The position numbers and the translations under genes are program-made. 64,000 bases of DNA from Chitinolyticbacter meiyuanensis (GTDB lineage Bacteria; Pseudomonadota; Gammaproteobacteria; Burkholderiales; Chitinibacteraceae): NCBI RefSeq assembly GCF_008033135.1, contig NZ_CP041335.1:2919925-2983924 (forward strand). The letters are read 5' to 3'. The notes under the pieces were generated by a model. It searched no databases. It saw only the letters and a list, made by a program, of their open reading frames with translations, and was not told the origin of the DNA. Positions 9,482 to 19,175 of the stretch are shown here, piece after piece. Within the stretch, counting starts at the first letter, position 1; every line of letters begins with the position of its first letter.

Positions 9482-9817
9482 TCAGTTGCATTTGCCAGCA
9501 CAGCTGGCGAGTTCCTCCCCCACGCCGCAGGCGGAACCTGCGCAGCAGTTTTCGGTGAGGAAACCCAGCAGCTCGTTCATCGCGGCATAGTTGGCCGAAT
9601 AGAAGATGAAGCGGCTTTCCTGCCGGGCCGACACCAGCTGGGCGTGGGCCAGTTCCTTCAGATGGAAGGACAGCGTGGCGGGCGCAACGCCGAGCGCTTC
9701 GCCGATGCGGCCAACAGCCATACCCTCCGGCCCGGCCGTGATCAGCAGGCGAAAGATCGAGAGGCGAGTGTCCTGCGCCAACGCGGCGAGACGGGTGACA
9801 GCGGCTTTATTTTCCAT
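9482..9817 (-). CDS. arsR: Arsenical-responsive repressor ArsR
   Basis: 111 residues from the ATG at 9817. Winged-helix ArsR/SmtB repressor of the ars operon; the recognition helix is around residues 45-62 (APATLSFHLKELAHA). The As(III)-sensing cysteines are at the carboxy terminus (Cys91, Cys92, Cys97, in ENCCAGSACG), as in the Acidithiobacillus-type ArsR, not in the DNA-binding helix as in E. coli. More Cys follow (106, 110). First gene of arsR-arsI-arsC-acr3. A perfect inverted repeat abuts the start codon. A longer frame to 9883 would run through that operator and is rejected. Confidence 0.9.
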   Translation of the reverse strand: MENKAAVTRLAALAQDTRLSIFRLLITAGPEGMAVGRIGEALGVAPATLSFHLKELAHAQLVSARQESRFIFYSANYAAMNELLGFLTENCCAGSACGVGEELASCAGKCN

Positions 9818-9838
9818 ATTTCCATTTTTATGGAAATA
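9817..9838. promoter_or_regulatory. Probable ArsR operator
   Basis: Perfect 9-bp inverted repeat TATTTCCAT-TTTT-ATGGAAATA touching the first base of the arsR start codon. AT-rich dyads of this form are typical ArsR/SmtB operators. Binding here would block transcription or initiation of the ars operon. Confidence 0.7.
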
Positions 9839-10213
9839 AAGAATCCGAGTCAAGCCTATGTCCTCAAGCAGCCTTTCTGGCAACGCACTGGCACAGTCAT
9901 CGATCCGTTTCAGACCAGCTTGCAGAAACCATCGTGAGGCATGGCCCGGCTACAGCACACGCCGCTCACGGTGTTCCAGACGAAACCGACCCAAAGGCAC
10001 CGGCGGCCGCCGCTGCCGACACAGTCAAGCAACCACGCCGCCAGTATCCACGACGGCCTGCGGCTTTTTGCGCAGTGCCGTCAGCAGCTTGCAGCCTGCG
10101 CAACAGTGGCATTCGGGCACAGTGAAACCACAGGCTTTTGCGCACGCCAAAAATCGCAACAATGCAATTCAAATTCAATAACTTGCGTCTGTACAGCTAC
10201 AAGCAAAACGAAC
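9839..10213. other. Intergenic region upstream of the LLM operon with candidate activator sites
   Basis: No convincing gene. It holds an inverted repeat TTGCGCAG (10068-10075) / CTGCGCAA (10096-10103) and a near direct repeat of GGCTTTTTGCGCA (from 10062) as GGCTTTTGCGCA (from 10133). These lie about 65-150 bp before the sigma-54 box, where enhancer-binding proteins usually bind. Confidence 0.4.
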
Positions 10214-10229
10214 TGGTACACCCCTTGCT
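10214..10229 (+). promoter_or_regulatory. Sigma-54 promoter of the first LLM operon
   Basis: TGGTACA-CCCC-TTGCT: GG at 10215-10216 and GC at 10227-10228 with exactly 10 bp between them, 56 bp before the LLM start codon. Confidence 0.72.
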
Positions 10230-10284
10230 AAACCGGCCCTGCCCGCAGCCTTTGCGGCTGCCCAAGACCCACCAGGAGCCTTTC

Positions 10285-11658
10285 ATGAGCAAGCAACGCC
10301 AGATCAAGCTCGGCGCCTTTTTGTCGCCGACTGGCCACCACGCCGCCGCCTGGCGCCACCCGGATACCCATCCGGCCGGCGCCACCGAGTTCGAACACTT
10401 CAAGAAGCTGGCGCAGATCGCCGAGGCCGCCAAGTTCGACGCCATTTTCACCGCCGACAGCGACGGCCTGTGGCGCGGCACCGGTGATCGCAACCTGCGT
10501 GCCAAGAGCGGCCACAGCGCCGGCAGCAGCTTCGAGCCGATCACGTTGTATTCGGCGCTGTCCGCCGTCACCAAGAACATCGGCTTCGTCGCCACCGCCT
10601 CCACCACCTACAACGAGCCATGGCACATCGCGCGCAAGTTCGCCTCGCTCGATCTGCTCTCGGGCGGGCGCGCCGCATGGAACGTGGTCACCTCCGGCAA
10701 TGCCAACGCTGCCTACAACTTTGGCCTCGGCGGCCATCCGGAGCACGCCGATCGCTATCGCCGTGCCGAGGAATTCGTCGAGGTGGTGAAGGGTCTGTGG
10801 GACAGCTGGGAAGATGACGCCCACATCTACGATAAAGCCAGCGGCGTCTACACCGATCCGGACAAGCTGCACGAGCTCAACCACGTGGGCGAGTACTTCA
10901 AGGTGAAGGGACCGCTGTCGGTGCCGCGCTCGCCGCAAGGGCACCCGGTGATCGTGCAGGCCGGCGCCTCCGAGCCCGGTCGCGAGCTGGCCGCCAAGAC
11001 TGCCGAAGCCATCTTCGCCGCCTGGCAGACACTGGAGGATGCGCAAGCGTTCTACCGCGACGTGAAGAGCCGCGCCGCCAACAAGTACGGCCGCAATCCG
11101 GACCACATCAAGATCCTGCCGGGCGTGTACCCGGTGATCGGTCGCACCGAGCAGGAAGCGCTCGACAAGAAGGAACAGCTGCGCCAGCTGATCGATCCGG
11201 AAATCGGGCTGTCGCTGCTGGCGAGCCTCGGCGGCTCGGACGCGCTGCGCGACTACGACCTGGATGGCCCCGTGCCGCAGGATCTGCCGGAAACCAACAA
11301 CAACAAGAGCCGCCAACGCCTGCTGCTGGATCTGGCCGCGCGCGAGAAGCTCACCATCCGCCAGCTCTACGAATGGGTGGCCGGCGCCCGCGGCCACCGC
11401 GTGATCCACGGCACGCCGGAAAGCATTGCCGACCAGCTGGAGGAATGGTTCGTCAGCGAGGCAGCCGACGGCTTCAACCTGCTGGCCCCCACCTACCCCG
11501 GCGGCCTCGTCGACTTCATCGACCTGGTGGTGCCCATCCTGCGGCATCGCGGCCTGTTCCGCACCGAGTACGAAGCCTCGACACTGCGCGGCAACCTCGG
11601 CCTGGCGATCCCGGAAAACCGCTACTCGCTCGAACGCAATGAGCTGAAGTCCGCTTGA
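10285..11658 (+). CDS. LLM-class flavin-dependent monooxygenase (NtaA/SnaA/DszA family)
   Basis: 457 residues. TIM-barrel, bacterial-luciferase-like oxygenase of the NtaA/SnaA/DszA group, which uses reduced FMN from a partner reductase to oxidise organosulfur or amine substrates. Family motifs include KLGAFLSP and HHAAAWRHP near the start, FVATASTTY, AAWNVVTSG and VIVQAGASE. The ATG at 10285 has an AGGAG site 6 nt upstream. A sigma-54 promoter precedes it, and a nitroreductase gene that could supply FMNH2 follows. Paralogues are at 25000 and 33558. The exact substrate cannot be read from sequence. Confidence 0.88.
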   Translation: MSKQRQIKLGAFLSPTGHHAAAWRHPDTHPAGATEFEHFKKLAQIAEAAKFDAIFTADSDGLWRGTGDRNLRAKSGHSAGSSFEPITLYSALSAVTKNIGFVATASTTYNEPWHIARKFASLDLLSGGRAAWNVVTSGNANAAYNFGLGGHPEHADRYRRAEEFVEVVKGLWDSWEDDAHIYDKASGVYTDPDKLHELNHVGEYFKVKGPLSVPRSPQGHPVIVQAGASEPGRELAAKTAEAIFAAWQTLEDAQAFYRDVKSRAANKYGRNPDHIKILPGVYPVIGRTEQEALDKKEQLRQLIDPEIGLSLLASLGGSDALRDYDLDGPVPQDLPETNNNKSRQRLLLDLAAREKLTIRQLYEWVAGARGHRVIHGTPESIADQLEEWFVSEAADGFNLLAPTYPGGLVDFIDLVVPILRHRGLFRTEYEASTLRGNLGLAIPENRYSLERNELKSA

Positions 11659-11667
11659 TCGGCCATG

Positions 11668-11690
11668 CCCCGCCCGCACTGCGGGCGGGG
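11668..11690. other. GC-rich hairpin between LLM and nitroreductase genes
   Basis: Perfect 10-bp stem CCCCGCCCGC / GCGGGCGGGG with a 3-nt loop, 10 bp after the LLM stop and 9 bp before the next ATG. No U-tract; it may tune expression of the downstream gene. Confidence 0.5.
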
Positions 11691-11699
11691 TTGCACACC

Positions 11700-12290
11700 A
11701 TGACCACACCGCTTCCCGCCGCCGCCCTCGCCCAGCTGTTCTACGACGCGCGCACCGTACAGCGTTTTGCCGATACGCCGGTCAGCCGCGAAACACTCAC
11801 CCAGCTCTACGACCTGGTGCGCCATGGCCCGACCGGCTTCAATGCGCAGCCGGCGCGCTTTGTGTTCGTGCAGCGCATTGAGGCCAAGGCGCTGCTGGCG
11901 CCGGCGCTATCCGCACGCAATCGCGAACGCGTACTGGCCGCACCGGCCACCGTGCTGATCGCCTGGGACAGCTGTTTTCACGAGGCCCTGCCCCGATTGT
12001 TTCCTGGCTTTGATGCACGCGGTTTCTTCGACAGCCATCCTGCGCTGATCGAACTGTCGGCCACCAGCAACACGGCGCTGCAGACCGGCTACCTGATCCT
12101 GGCCGCACGGGCGCTGGGGCTGGCGGTGGCGCCAATGTCCGGGCTCGATACCGCAGCGGTCGATGCCGCCTTCTTCCCGGACGGCCGCTGGCGCACATTG
12201 TGGATCGCCAGCCTGGGCTACGGCCTTGCCGACGACCTGCCACCCCGCCTGCCGCGACTGGCGCTGGATGAAGCGGTCACCTTCCGCTGA
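11700..12290 (+). CDS. Nitroreductase-family protein, RutE/HadB-like
   Basis: 196 residues, the usual length of the RutE/HadB branch of FMN-dependent nitroreductases. The amino-terminal FMN-phosphate motif is DARTVQRF, and GPTGFNAQPARFVFV carries the Asn-x-Gln-Pro flavin-contact segment. RutE reduces malonic semialdehyde in pyrimidine catabolism, but no other rut genes are present. Next to an FMNH2-requiring monooxygenase it could instead serve in flavin or product reduction. Its Shine-Dalgarno is poor and sits in the hairpin region. Confidence 0.8.
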   Translation: MTTPLPAAALAQLFYDARTVQRFADTPVSRETLTQLYDLVRHGPTGFNAQPARFVFVQRIEAKALLAPALSARNRERVLAAPATVLIAWDSCFHEALPRLFPGFDARGFFDSHPALIELSATSNTALQTGYLILAARALGLAVAPMSGLDTAAVDAAFFPDGRWRTLWIASLGYGLADDLPPRLPRLALDEAVTFR

Positions 12291-12436
12291 ATCCATTGCT
12301 GCGTGGAACACAACATGGGCATGCGCACCTTGCTGCAAACCGCGCAGCCGACGGCGCCCGAACCCAGCAGCAGCGCGGCCTGCTGCCTGGAACGGCGTTT
12401 GCTGAACGGCGGCATCCTCACGCACAAGGCCTTGCA

Positions 12437-13432
<996 letters not shown>

Positions 13433-13437
13433 ACGCG

Positions 13438-13673
13438 GCAAGCCCGACTGGCGCATCACTCCCAGCGCCTGCAAGCTCCCGTGCAGCTCGGCTCCGACCT
13501 TGACTCGGGCAGCGGGCAGACGATAGCCCAAGGTGTGATTGGCAAAGCCCAGTCTGCGCGCGTCGATCAGCTCGCGCCCTGTTTGGCCGCTCAGGCCCCG
13601 CCGCTCTGCCGCCAACGGCTACTCGGTAGCAGCCGATGACGTGGTTCAGTCGTTCTTGTTCGTAGGTATCCAT
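13438..13673 (-). pseudogene. Degenerate fragment resembling a CHC2/toprim primase-like gene of mobile elements
   Basis: On the minus strand two frames together give a short stretch, including RLGFANHTLGYRLP and ELHGSLQALGVMR, that I recall from CHC2 zinc-finger/toprim proteins carried on transposons and phages. The reading frame shifts near 13615, and the fragment runs into the 3' end of the aldo/keto reductase gene with no intact start or catalytic region. It is a relic, if the match is right. It marks the left edge of the RHS island. The family call rests on memory of the motif only. Confidence 0.35.
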
Positions 13674-14135
13674 CTACACGGCGCGGACAACCGCTCAGCG
13701 GGCGAACGCCCAACAGGCTTAACCGGCTCGCCACCAGCTGCCATGGCAGCTAAAGAAAAATCAGCCCACCGCGGATTGCCGCAACCGCAGTAATGCCCCA
13801 GGGGTCTTGGCGGGCGTCACCACCGGACTGGCCTTCTAGTCCTCGTAAAAGTCAGTTGCCACGTCACGATAGTGCGCCGCTACGATGCGGACGAGACCTA
13901 GCCCAACCCTGGAAAGTAATCCGCAATCTGGCGCAGATGCGCTTGTCGTTGAAGAGTCCTCGCGCGATCAATCTGATGACCTACGCCTGCAATTCAAGAT
14001 GTCAATCAAGTGCTTGCCGAAGAGCAAGGCACTGTCAAAGAAGCGCTGAAGAGTCTGATCATTCAACCAAGCCAAGTGCTGGGATTCGGCTGCTGCACTA
14101 GAAGACAACAGCCAGCAACGGGCTGAGCTCCTCAC
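13674..14135. other. Non-coding stretch at the left edge of the RHS island
   Basis: About 460 bp with only short unconvincing frames and no recognisable protein motif. Base composition shifts here from the GC-rich flank to the more AT-rich island. Confidence 0.4.
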
Positions 14136-14136
14136 C

Positions 14137-14164
14137 AAATAAAAGGGTCGTGTCCGCGACCCTT
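14137..14164 (-). terminator. Rho-independent terminator of the RHS cluster
   Basis: Read on the minus strand: stem AAGGGTCG / CGACCCTT with a 6-nt loop, followed by TTTTATTT. It lies 33 bp after the lipoprotein stop codon and ends the co-directional RHS gene set. Confidence 0.75.
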
Positions 14165-14196
14165 GTTACTTTCAGATATATTACTGAATCTAAACA

Positions 14197-14610
14197 TTAC
14201 GGAACTAGGGTGTGGCCAACCACCTCCCCATCTATCAAAACATACAACACCTCACCTGGCTCTAATCTATCAGATATTTTCAATGCAATAGATTTTGTGC
14301 ATTCACACCCATCCTTTGCCTCAGAGCCAATAACAAGAGTTGACTTCCGCTCCTTAGAAGTCGTCAGATATGCCTTATCTAAATCTCCACCACACGACGC
14401 ATGGGAGGCAAATCCCACAATATACTCGCGGGAGGCTACTTTTTTTATATCCACACCATCTTGGGCGGGCTTCTGATCGCATTCAGTCACACTCAACAGT
14501 TGAACGCCCGTCGTCAACGTAAAAGATGATTTCTGGGATTCAACCACATTCTGCTCGGAGCATCCTCCAAGGAGGGTGCTCGCCGCCAAGACCATGCCCG
14601 ATATTTTCAT
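14197..14610 (-). CDS. Small lipoprotein next to the RHS toxin gene, candidate immunity protein
   Basis: 137 residues. Lipoprotein signal with lipobox LGGC (Cys at about residue 17), followed by a small Cys-containing domain (Cys-Gly-Gly, Cys-x-Cys) with no motif I recognise. The gene starts 7 bp after the stop of the RHS carboxy-terminal-half gene, is on the same strand and shares its terminator. In polymorphic-toxin loci this is the standard place for the immunity gene, and a membrane-anchored periplasmic protein would suit a toxin tail active in the periplasm. AT-rich compared with the flanks. The immunity role is inference from position. Confidence 0.6.
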   Translation of the reverse strand: MKISGMVLAASTLLGGCSEQNVVESQKSSFTLTTGVQLLSVTECDQKPAQDGVDIKKVASREYIVGFASHASCGGDLDKAYLTTSKERKSTLVIGSEAKDGCECTKSIALKISDRLEPGEVLYVLIDGEVVGHTLVP

Positions 14611-14617
14611 TGAAGCC

Positions 14618-16837
14618 TCACGGATTGAACTCACGCCATGTACCTGGCTTACTAATATCAGGCACATTATTCCAATTTGACTTTGGATCAGACGACATGG
14701 GTGGGTAAGGGTTGTCAAAATTAGTATTCCATGGAGTTGTCCACGTGCGTTCATCCGGAGCAGTCACAGGAGTTTTGCGCAAATTCGCCAATTGTTCGGC
14801 AATTGAATTTTCGCCTTGCCCCGTTCTGCAAGCATCTAACTTTACTGGCTGCTTCGGCTTACATTTTCCTTTAAGAAATTTGTGAAGTGCCTTGGCATTC
14901 ATGCGATTAACCGAACGTGGACTCCCGTGCGAAATAACCAAGCAAACCTCAGGATCATCAGGAGTATCTTCCGCAGCCTGATAATTAGGATCGCCCGGAG
15001 GAAGGAGAATAATCTTCTCTAATCCCGATGGGTCCACGTACTTTAATGGGTTACCGCCCACATACCCATACGTATTAATCCCTCCCTGGAGCCCAATCGG
15101 ATCGCTCTGGATATACCGCCCAATGCGCGGATCATAGTCCCGGAAGTAGTTGTAGTGCCGGCCGATCTCCTTGTCGAAGTACTGCCCCGGGAAGCGCAGG
15201 TTGTACGTCACCTTGATGGTGTCGGCATCCGGGTCTTCGTTCACGTTCCAGTTGCCGAACGCTTCACCGAAAGTCCATTCCCACACCAGCTTGTTGTTGG
15301 CACTCGGGTCAGTCAGCTGGCGCGGGGTGTTCAGGTGATCCGCCCACACGTAGTACAGCTTGGGGCTGGCGCCGGCGCCCTGGATAACGGCGACCGGGAT
15401 GTTGTCCAGCCACACAGTTTCGGTACGGCGTTGGCCGGTGGCGTCGTATTCACCGACGGTCTGGCCGGCTTCGTCATAGGTGAACAGCGTGGTGTCGTTG
15501 ACCCCATCGCTCTTCTTCACCCGCTGGCCGAGGGCGTTGTAGCTGTATTGCCACCAGATGGTGCCGACCTTGGTCTTGGTGAGGCGGCCGGCGTTGTTGT
15601 AGACGTTGGCCCCGCTGTTCACCATGTTGCCGGCGGCATCGTAGCTGTAGTTGGCGGTGGTGGCGCCACTCTGCGACAGCACCCGGTTGCTGTTGGGGTC
15701 GTGGTTGAGCTGGGTGACGGCGGTGCCCAGCCGGCGTTCGGTGCGATTGCCGTTCAGGTCGTACTGGTAGCCATAGCTGGTGCTGGTGCCGATGTTGTTC
15801 AGCGTCAGCCGGTCCATGCTGTCGTAGCCATACTCGCGTACGCCGGCCGGGGTCGTGCCGGGGTCTTGCTTGGTCAGATTGCCAACGGCGTCATAGCTGT
15901 AGGTGTAGGTCTGGGTGGCGGTGGTGATGCCGGCAATCTGACCCTGGTTGTCACCGGGGTGTTTCCGCTGTTTGCCATTGGCCCAGGTCCAGCCCAGCAG
16001 GCGGCCATTGGCGCCGTATTGCGCGTTGTTCAGCAGCACCTGGCCGTTGACCTTGACCTCGCTGATCCGGCCATTGCTCCAGCTGTAGTTGACGAGGGTG
16101 CCGGAGGGATAGGTGATCTGGCTCAGCTGGCCAGCACTGTTGTAGCCGAGCTGGCTGTTGAGGGCGATGCCGCCGATGCTGCGGTTGACCAGTGCCAGCC
16201 GGCCTTGGGCGTTGTAGCCGTAGCTGGTGCTGCCGCTGGCATCGCTGAAGCTGGCGAGCAAGCCGTTGCCATTGGCGGCGGTGTCGTAGGTGAAGCTGTG
16301 GGTTTCGTCGACGAAGGCGATCTGCTTCACCCGCCCCAGGTCATCCCGGGTGTAGGTGGCGGTCTTGTTGCGGGCGTCGGTCTTGCTCTTGAGATGACCA
16401 TCGGCTTCGTGAACATACGTCGTGGTACCGCTATCCGGGCTGACCTGGCGGATCAGGTCGTCGAAGCCGTTGTAGGTGTAGCTGGTGGTGAAGCCTTCGG
16501 CATCCTGGACCGAGACCAGGTTGTCGCGGCCGTCATAGCTGAAGGTGATCACCCCGGTATCCGGGTTGGTGATGGTCTTGAGCCGGTTGAGCGCGTCGTA
16601 GCTGTAGCTGGTGATGCGGCCCAGCGCATCCTTGCGGGTCTTGCGGTTGCCGTTGGCGTCGTAGGTGAAGGTGGTCTGGTAGCCCTTGGCGTCATACACC
16701 CGTTCCAGACGGCCGAGGGCGTCGTAGTCGTAGTAGGTGCTGACGGTGGACTGGTGGGCCGGCAGGGCGGCGTAGACCGCGCTGCTGCCCAGGGCCAGGC
16801 CGGCCAGCAACAGGCGGCGGAAGGTGGAAAGCGTCAT
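14618..16837 (-). CDS. Secreted RHS carboxy-terminal half: YD repeats, RHS core and toxin-like tail
   Basis: 739 residues from the ATG at 16837, which has AGGA upstream and begins with a Sec signal peptide (about residues 1-22, ending SAVYA). YD repeats start at once with YYDYDALGRLERVYD and run to about residue 540. The RHS-associated core follows, with RYIQSDPIGLQGG and ending YVDPSGL at 606. The last 133 residues (607-739; DNA about 14621-15019) are a variable tail with His637 (ISHGS) and Cys670 (LDACRTG). It lacks the amino-terminal half of a normal RHS protein, which is present instead in the three upstream genes. No VgrG, PAAR or TcB-type domain is seen. An in-frame ATG at 16915 is possible but less likely. 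Confidence 0.85.
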   Translation of the reverse strand: MTLSTFRRLLLAGLALGSSAVYAALPAHQSTVSTYYDYDALGRLERVYDAKGYQTTFTYDANGNRKTRKDALGRITSYSYDALNRLKTITNPDTGVITFSYDGRDNLVSVQDAEGFTTSYTYNGFDDLIRQVSPDSGTTTYVHEADGHLKSKTDARNKTATYTRDDLGRVKQIAFVDETHSFTYDTAANGNGLLASFSDASGSTSYGYNAQGRLALVNRSIGGIALNSQLGYNSAGQLSQITYPSGTLVNYSWSNGRISEVKVNGQVLLNNAQYGANGRLLGWTWANGKQRKHPGDNQGQIAGITTATQTYTYSYDAVGNLTKQDPGTTPAGVREYGYDSMDRLTLNNIGTSTSYGYQYDLNGNRTERRLGTAVTQLNHDPNSNRVLSQSGATTANYSYDAAGNMVNSGANVYNNAGRLTKTKVGTIWWQYSYNALGQRVKKSDGVNDTTLFTYDEAGQTVGEYDATGQRRTETVWLDNIPVAVIQGAGASPKLYYVWADHLNTPRQLTDPSANNKLVWEWTFGEAFGNWNVNEDPDADTIKVTYNLRFPGQYFDKEIGRHYNYFRDYDPRIGRYIQSDPIGLQGGINTYGYVGGNPLKYVDPSGLEKIILLPPGDPNYQAAEDTPDDPEVCLVISHGSPRSVNRMNAKALHKFLKGKCKPKQPVKLDACRTGQGENSIAEQLANLRKTPVTAPDERTWTTPWNTNFDNPYPPMSSDPKSNWNNVPDISKPGTWREFNP
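14621..15019 (-). other. Toxin-like carboxy-terminal domain of the RHS protein
   Basis: 133-residue segment beyond the RHS core. His in VISHGSP and Cys in KLDACRTG, each after a short hydrophobic strand, followed by AEQLAN and TPVTAPD, recall the HG...AC layout of caspase-like clan CD peptidases (CHAT, C80). Composition is AT-richer than the core. No catalytic function is shown. Confidence 0.5.
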
Positions 16838-16922
16838 CGGGAATCCTGATGAAGAGGCGTGTGATGAATGGGGTGCTTGAACAGGCATGGGGGTAGCGTG
16901 AGTCGACAGTTGCATAAAGCCC

Positions 16923-19175
16923 TCACTGCGCCTTCGGCGCGGTGGTGAGGCTCTGCGCCTGGGTCGCCGCCTGCTGCGCCGCGGCCAACACGCCGGCCGG
17001 GTCATAGCGGTCTTCGCGCTTGGTATTGCCGGCGTTATCCAGGGTGTAGTCGATCCGGCTGCCATTGCTGTGATCGATGCCGATCAAGCGATGGGCCGGG
17101 TCGTAGCGGTACTGCAGCCAGCTCTGATCCGGGAAGGTCACCTTCTCCAGCAAGCCCGTCGGCTTGTAGGCGAACTGAGTCAGTTCACCGCCGGTGGTAC
17201 GGGTCTTGAGCCGTTGCCGCAGGTCGTAGGTGAAGGTAGTGGTCACGCCATTGGGCGCGATCTGCGTCAGCACATTGCCGTGCGGGTCGTAGCTGGTGAA
17301 GCGGGTCACCAGGCCGACCGGATCGGTCACCGTCGCCAGATTGCCCTGGGCGTCATAGGTGTAGCTGGTCACCTTGCCGCGGGCATCGGTGGCGGTCTGC
17401 ACCAGGCCGTTGGGGAAGTAGCTCCACGCTTCGATCCGGCTGACGCCGTCGGCGGTGACCTGCTTCTGGGTGAGCAGGCCCTTGCTGGGGTCGTAGGTGA
17501 AGATGGTGACCCGGCCGGGTTCGGTGACGGTGGCCGGCAAGCGGAAGGTGGGGTGCCAGGTGGTGGTGATGGTGCGGGCCTGCGGCGTGCCCACGGCCTC
17601 GGTGCGACTGGTTTCGAGGTTGCGGCTCAGGTCGTAGACGTAGCTGGTGGTCACCCCGTTGAAGTCGGTGCGGGTCTTGATGTTGCCATTAGTGTCGTAA
17701 CCCAGCGCTGAGCTGGCCGGATCGCAACCGGCGCCACCGGGTTGGTCCTTGCCCGATAACAGCCAAGACCCACCATAGCGGCTGAAGCGGTATGTGCGCA
17801 CCGATGATAGCGCGTCAGTTTCGGTAGTTATGCGTTCGCCGTCGCTCTCGCTGAAAGCCAGTGTGACCTTTTGTGCTCCACCCGCATGTTCAGACGAGAT
17901 GGCTTGGCCTGCGCTGTTGTAGCGCCAAGTCGCGTAGCGAATACCGGCTTCGTCAGTAATCCCGCTTAATAAATAAGGGTTGGTCCCATCTTCATAGTGA
18001 TACTGCCGACTGTATTGATCGGGATAAACTACTGCCTCTAAACGATTTTGGGCATCATAGGCATAGCGAATGGCAGCGCCGGCATTCGGAATGACTTGCG
18101 CCAAGCGGAACGGATAGGCGTAGACAAAAACCAAACTATGCCCTTGATCGTCACTTACTTTGTGTAGCAAATGATAGGCATCGTTTTCATACATCAGTTC
18201 GATGGCCTGCTTAGGCGTCACGACTTTAATTAACTTGCCATCAGTGTCGTAATATTCTGTATTGACATTATCACTCACGGCGAAGCCATCGTTAGATATT
18301 ATCATCCGATAAGCCAAACCGAACTGCTGATCGCGCGGAGTGCCATCTTTATCGAAGGCAATGCTTTGACCATCTGCGCGTTCCAGCAGGTAGTAATCCA
18401 CGCGTGGCGGAAAAAGCAGTGGCTGAGCCGCTCCATCAGGATCAGTATCTGCAAGCTGTGTATTTTCATTGCCCGGCGGCGCGTAAAAACCCAAGGTTTC
18501 GGGAGGACTTGGGCTCAACCTCATGACGGGAACCACACGAGAATGATACTGGTGGCGCCAACCTAACCCCAAGCCTAGGTCTTCACCAGCGCTACTATTG
18601 AAATAGCGCAGAAGTGCAAGCCCCCCGCCGACATAATCAAGCTCAACCTGAAATTTATTGCCCGTAGCGGTAGCAATAGGATTTCCGGAGCACTGAGATG
18701 GCGCACCATTTTGCGGCTGGGCTCGATCCTCACCGTGTATATATGACTGCCGACAAGAGTTGGTTGATCTGCTGATATAACTACCGTAGGGGCATTGGGG
18801 CGCACAACTTTGGCTCAATCGACCAAATACGTAGGAAGTTAGACAGGTTCTACGCCAGTTGGAGAGGTGAAATACATGCCCATCCTGCAAACTATACGCC
18901 CAGCACTTGCCTGACAAATTAGTTGGATTTTCGGCATAGGCATTTACTGCTGTACCGATCGCCGGTGAAAAACGCCTATTCCATCCATTGCTTGCACCAC
19001 GGCATGCACCACCTGCGTCGTGCCACTGTCCTCCATCCCCCCAATCTGCTTCATATCGGACATAGTTGAGATCCCACGGCTCAGCCGCAGCGGTAGCTAG
19101 GCCCCATATCGCCATTGCAGCGCAGGCCAGAATTCGGCTAATACGCACAGTTTTTCCTTTATTTGCCACTATCAT
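16923..19175 (-). CDS. Secreted RHS amino-terminal half, third copy
   Basis: 750 residues. Signal peptide about 1-31 (ending ATAAA), then a Cys-rich head of about 130 residues containing CPYGSY and NSCRQ, a DUF6531-like opening (CSGNPIATATGNKF, GLGWRHQY) and YD repeats. It ends soon after DRYDPAGVL with a short Ala/Gln-rich tail, without RHS core or toxin. The ATG overlaps the stop of the preceding RHS gene (ATGA), so the two are translationally coupled. The last 200 or so residues are nearly identical to the other two halves, while the head differs. The 5' part is AT-richer than the 3' part. Confidence 0.82.
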   Translation of the reverse strand: MIVANKGKTVRISRILACAAMAIWGLATAAAEPWDLNYVRYEADWGDGGQWHDAGGACRGASNGWNRRFSPAIGTAVNAYAENPTNLSGKCWAYSLQDGHVFHLSNWRRTCLTSYVFGRLSQSCAPQCPYGSYISRSTNSCRQSYIHGEDRAQPQNGAPSQCSGNPIATATGNKFQVELDYVGGGLALLRYFNSSAGEDLGLGLGWRHQYHSRVVPVMRLSPSPPETLGFYAPPGNENTQLADTDPDGAAQPLLFPPRVDYYLLERADGQSIAFDKDGTPRDQQFGLAYRMIISNDGFAVSDNVNTEYYDTDGKLIKVVTPKQAIELMYENDAYHLLHKVSDDQGHSLVFVYAYPFRLAQVIPNAGAAIRYAYDAQNRLEAVVYPDQYSRQYHYEDGTNPYLLSGITDEAGIRYATWRYNSAGQAISSEHAGGAQKVTLAFSESDGERITTETDALSSVRTYRFSRYGGSWLLSGKDQPGGAGCDPASSALGYDTNGNIKTRTDFNGVTTSYVYDLSRNLETSRTEAVGTPQARTITTTWHPTFRLPATVTEPGRVTIFTYDPSKGLLTQKQVTADGVSRIEAWSYFPNGLVQTATDARGKVTSYTYDAQGNLATVTDPVGLVTRFTSYDPHGNVLTQIAPNGVTTTFTYDLRQRLKTRTTGGELTQFAYKPTGLLEKVTFPDQSWLQYRYDPAHRLIGIDHSNGSRIDYTLDNAGNTKREDRYDPAGVLAAAQQAATQAQSLTTAPKAQ
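16952..17576 (-). repeat. Shared YD-repeat module, copy 3
   Basis: About 625 bp nearly identical to 19209-19835 and 21757-22380. Encodes TTTWHPTFRLP through DPAGVLAAAQQAATQAQS. Homology with copy 1 extends further upstream, to about 17760 and in weaker form to about 18050. Confidence 0.8.

Noticed and set aside
9818..9883. Longer start for arsR at 9883
   Set aside because: The extension would be encoded by the operator dyad and its upstream flank, has no family similarity, and the ATG at 9817 begins the conserved fold.
12317..12334. Sigma-54-like sequence upstream of the aldo/keto reductase (TGGGCATG...TTGCT)
   Set aside because: The GG and GC pairs are 12-13 bp apart rather than 10, which is not tolerated by sigma-54.
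15155..16849. Open frame of 564 codons on the plus strand, opposite the RHS back-half gene
   Set aside because: It mirrors the repetitive YD codons and is dominated by Val, Gly, Ala and Asp with no fold or start signal; the minus strand has clear signal peptide, repeats and RHS core.
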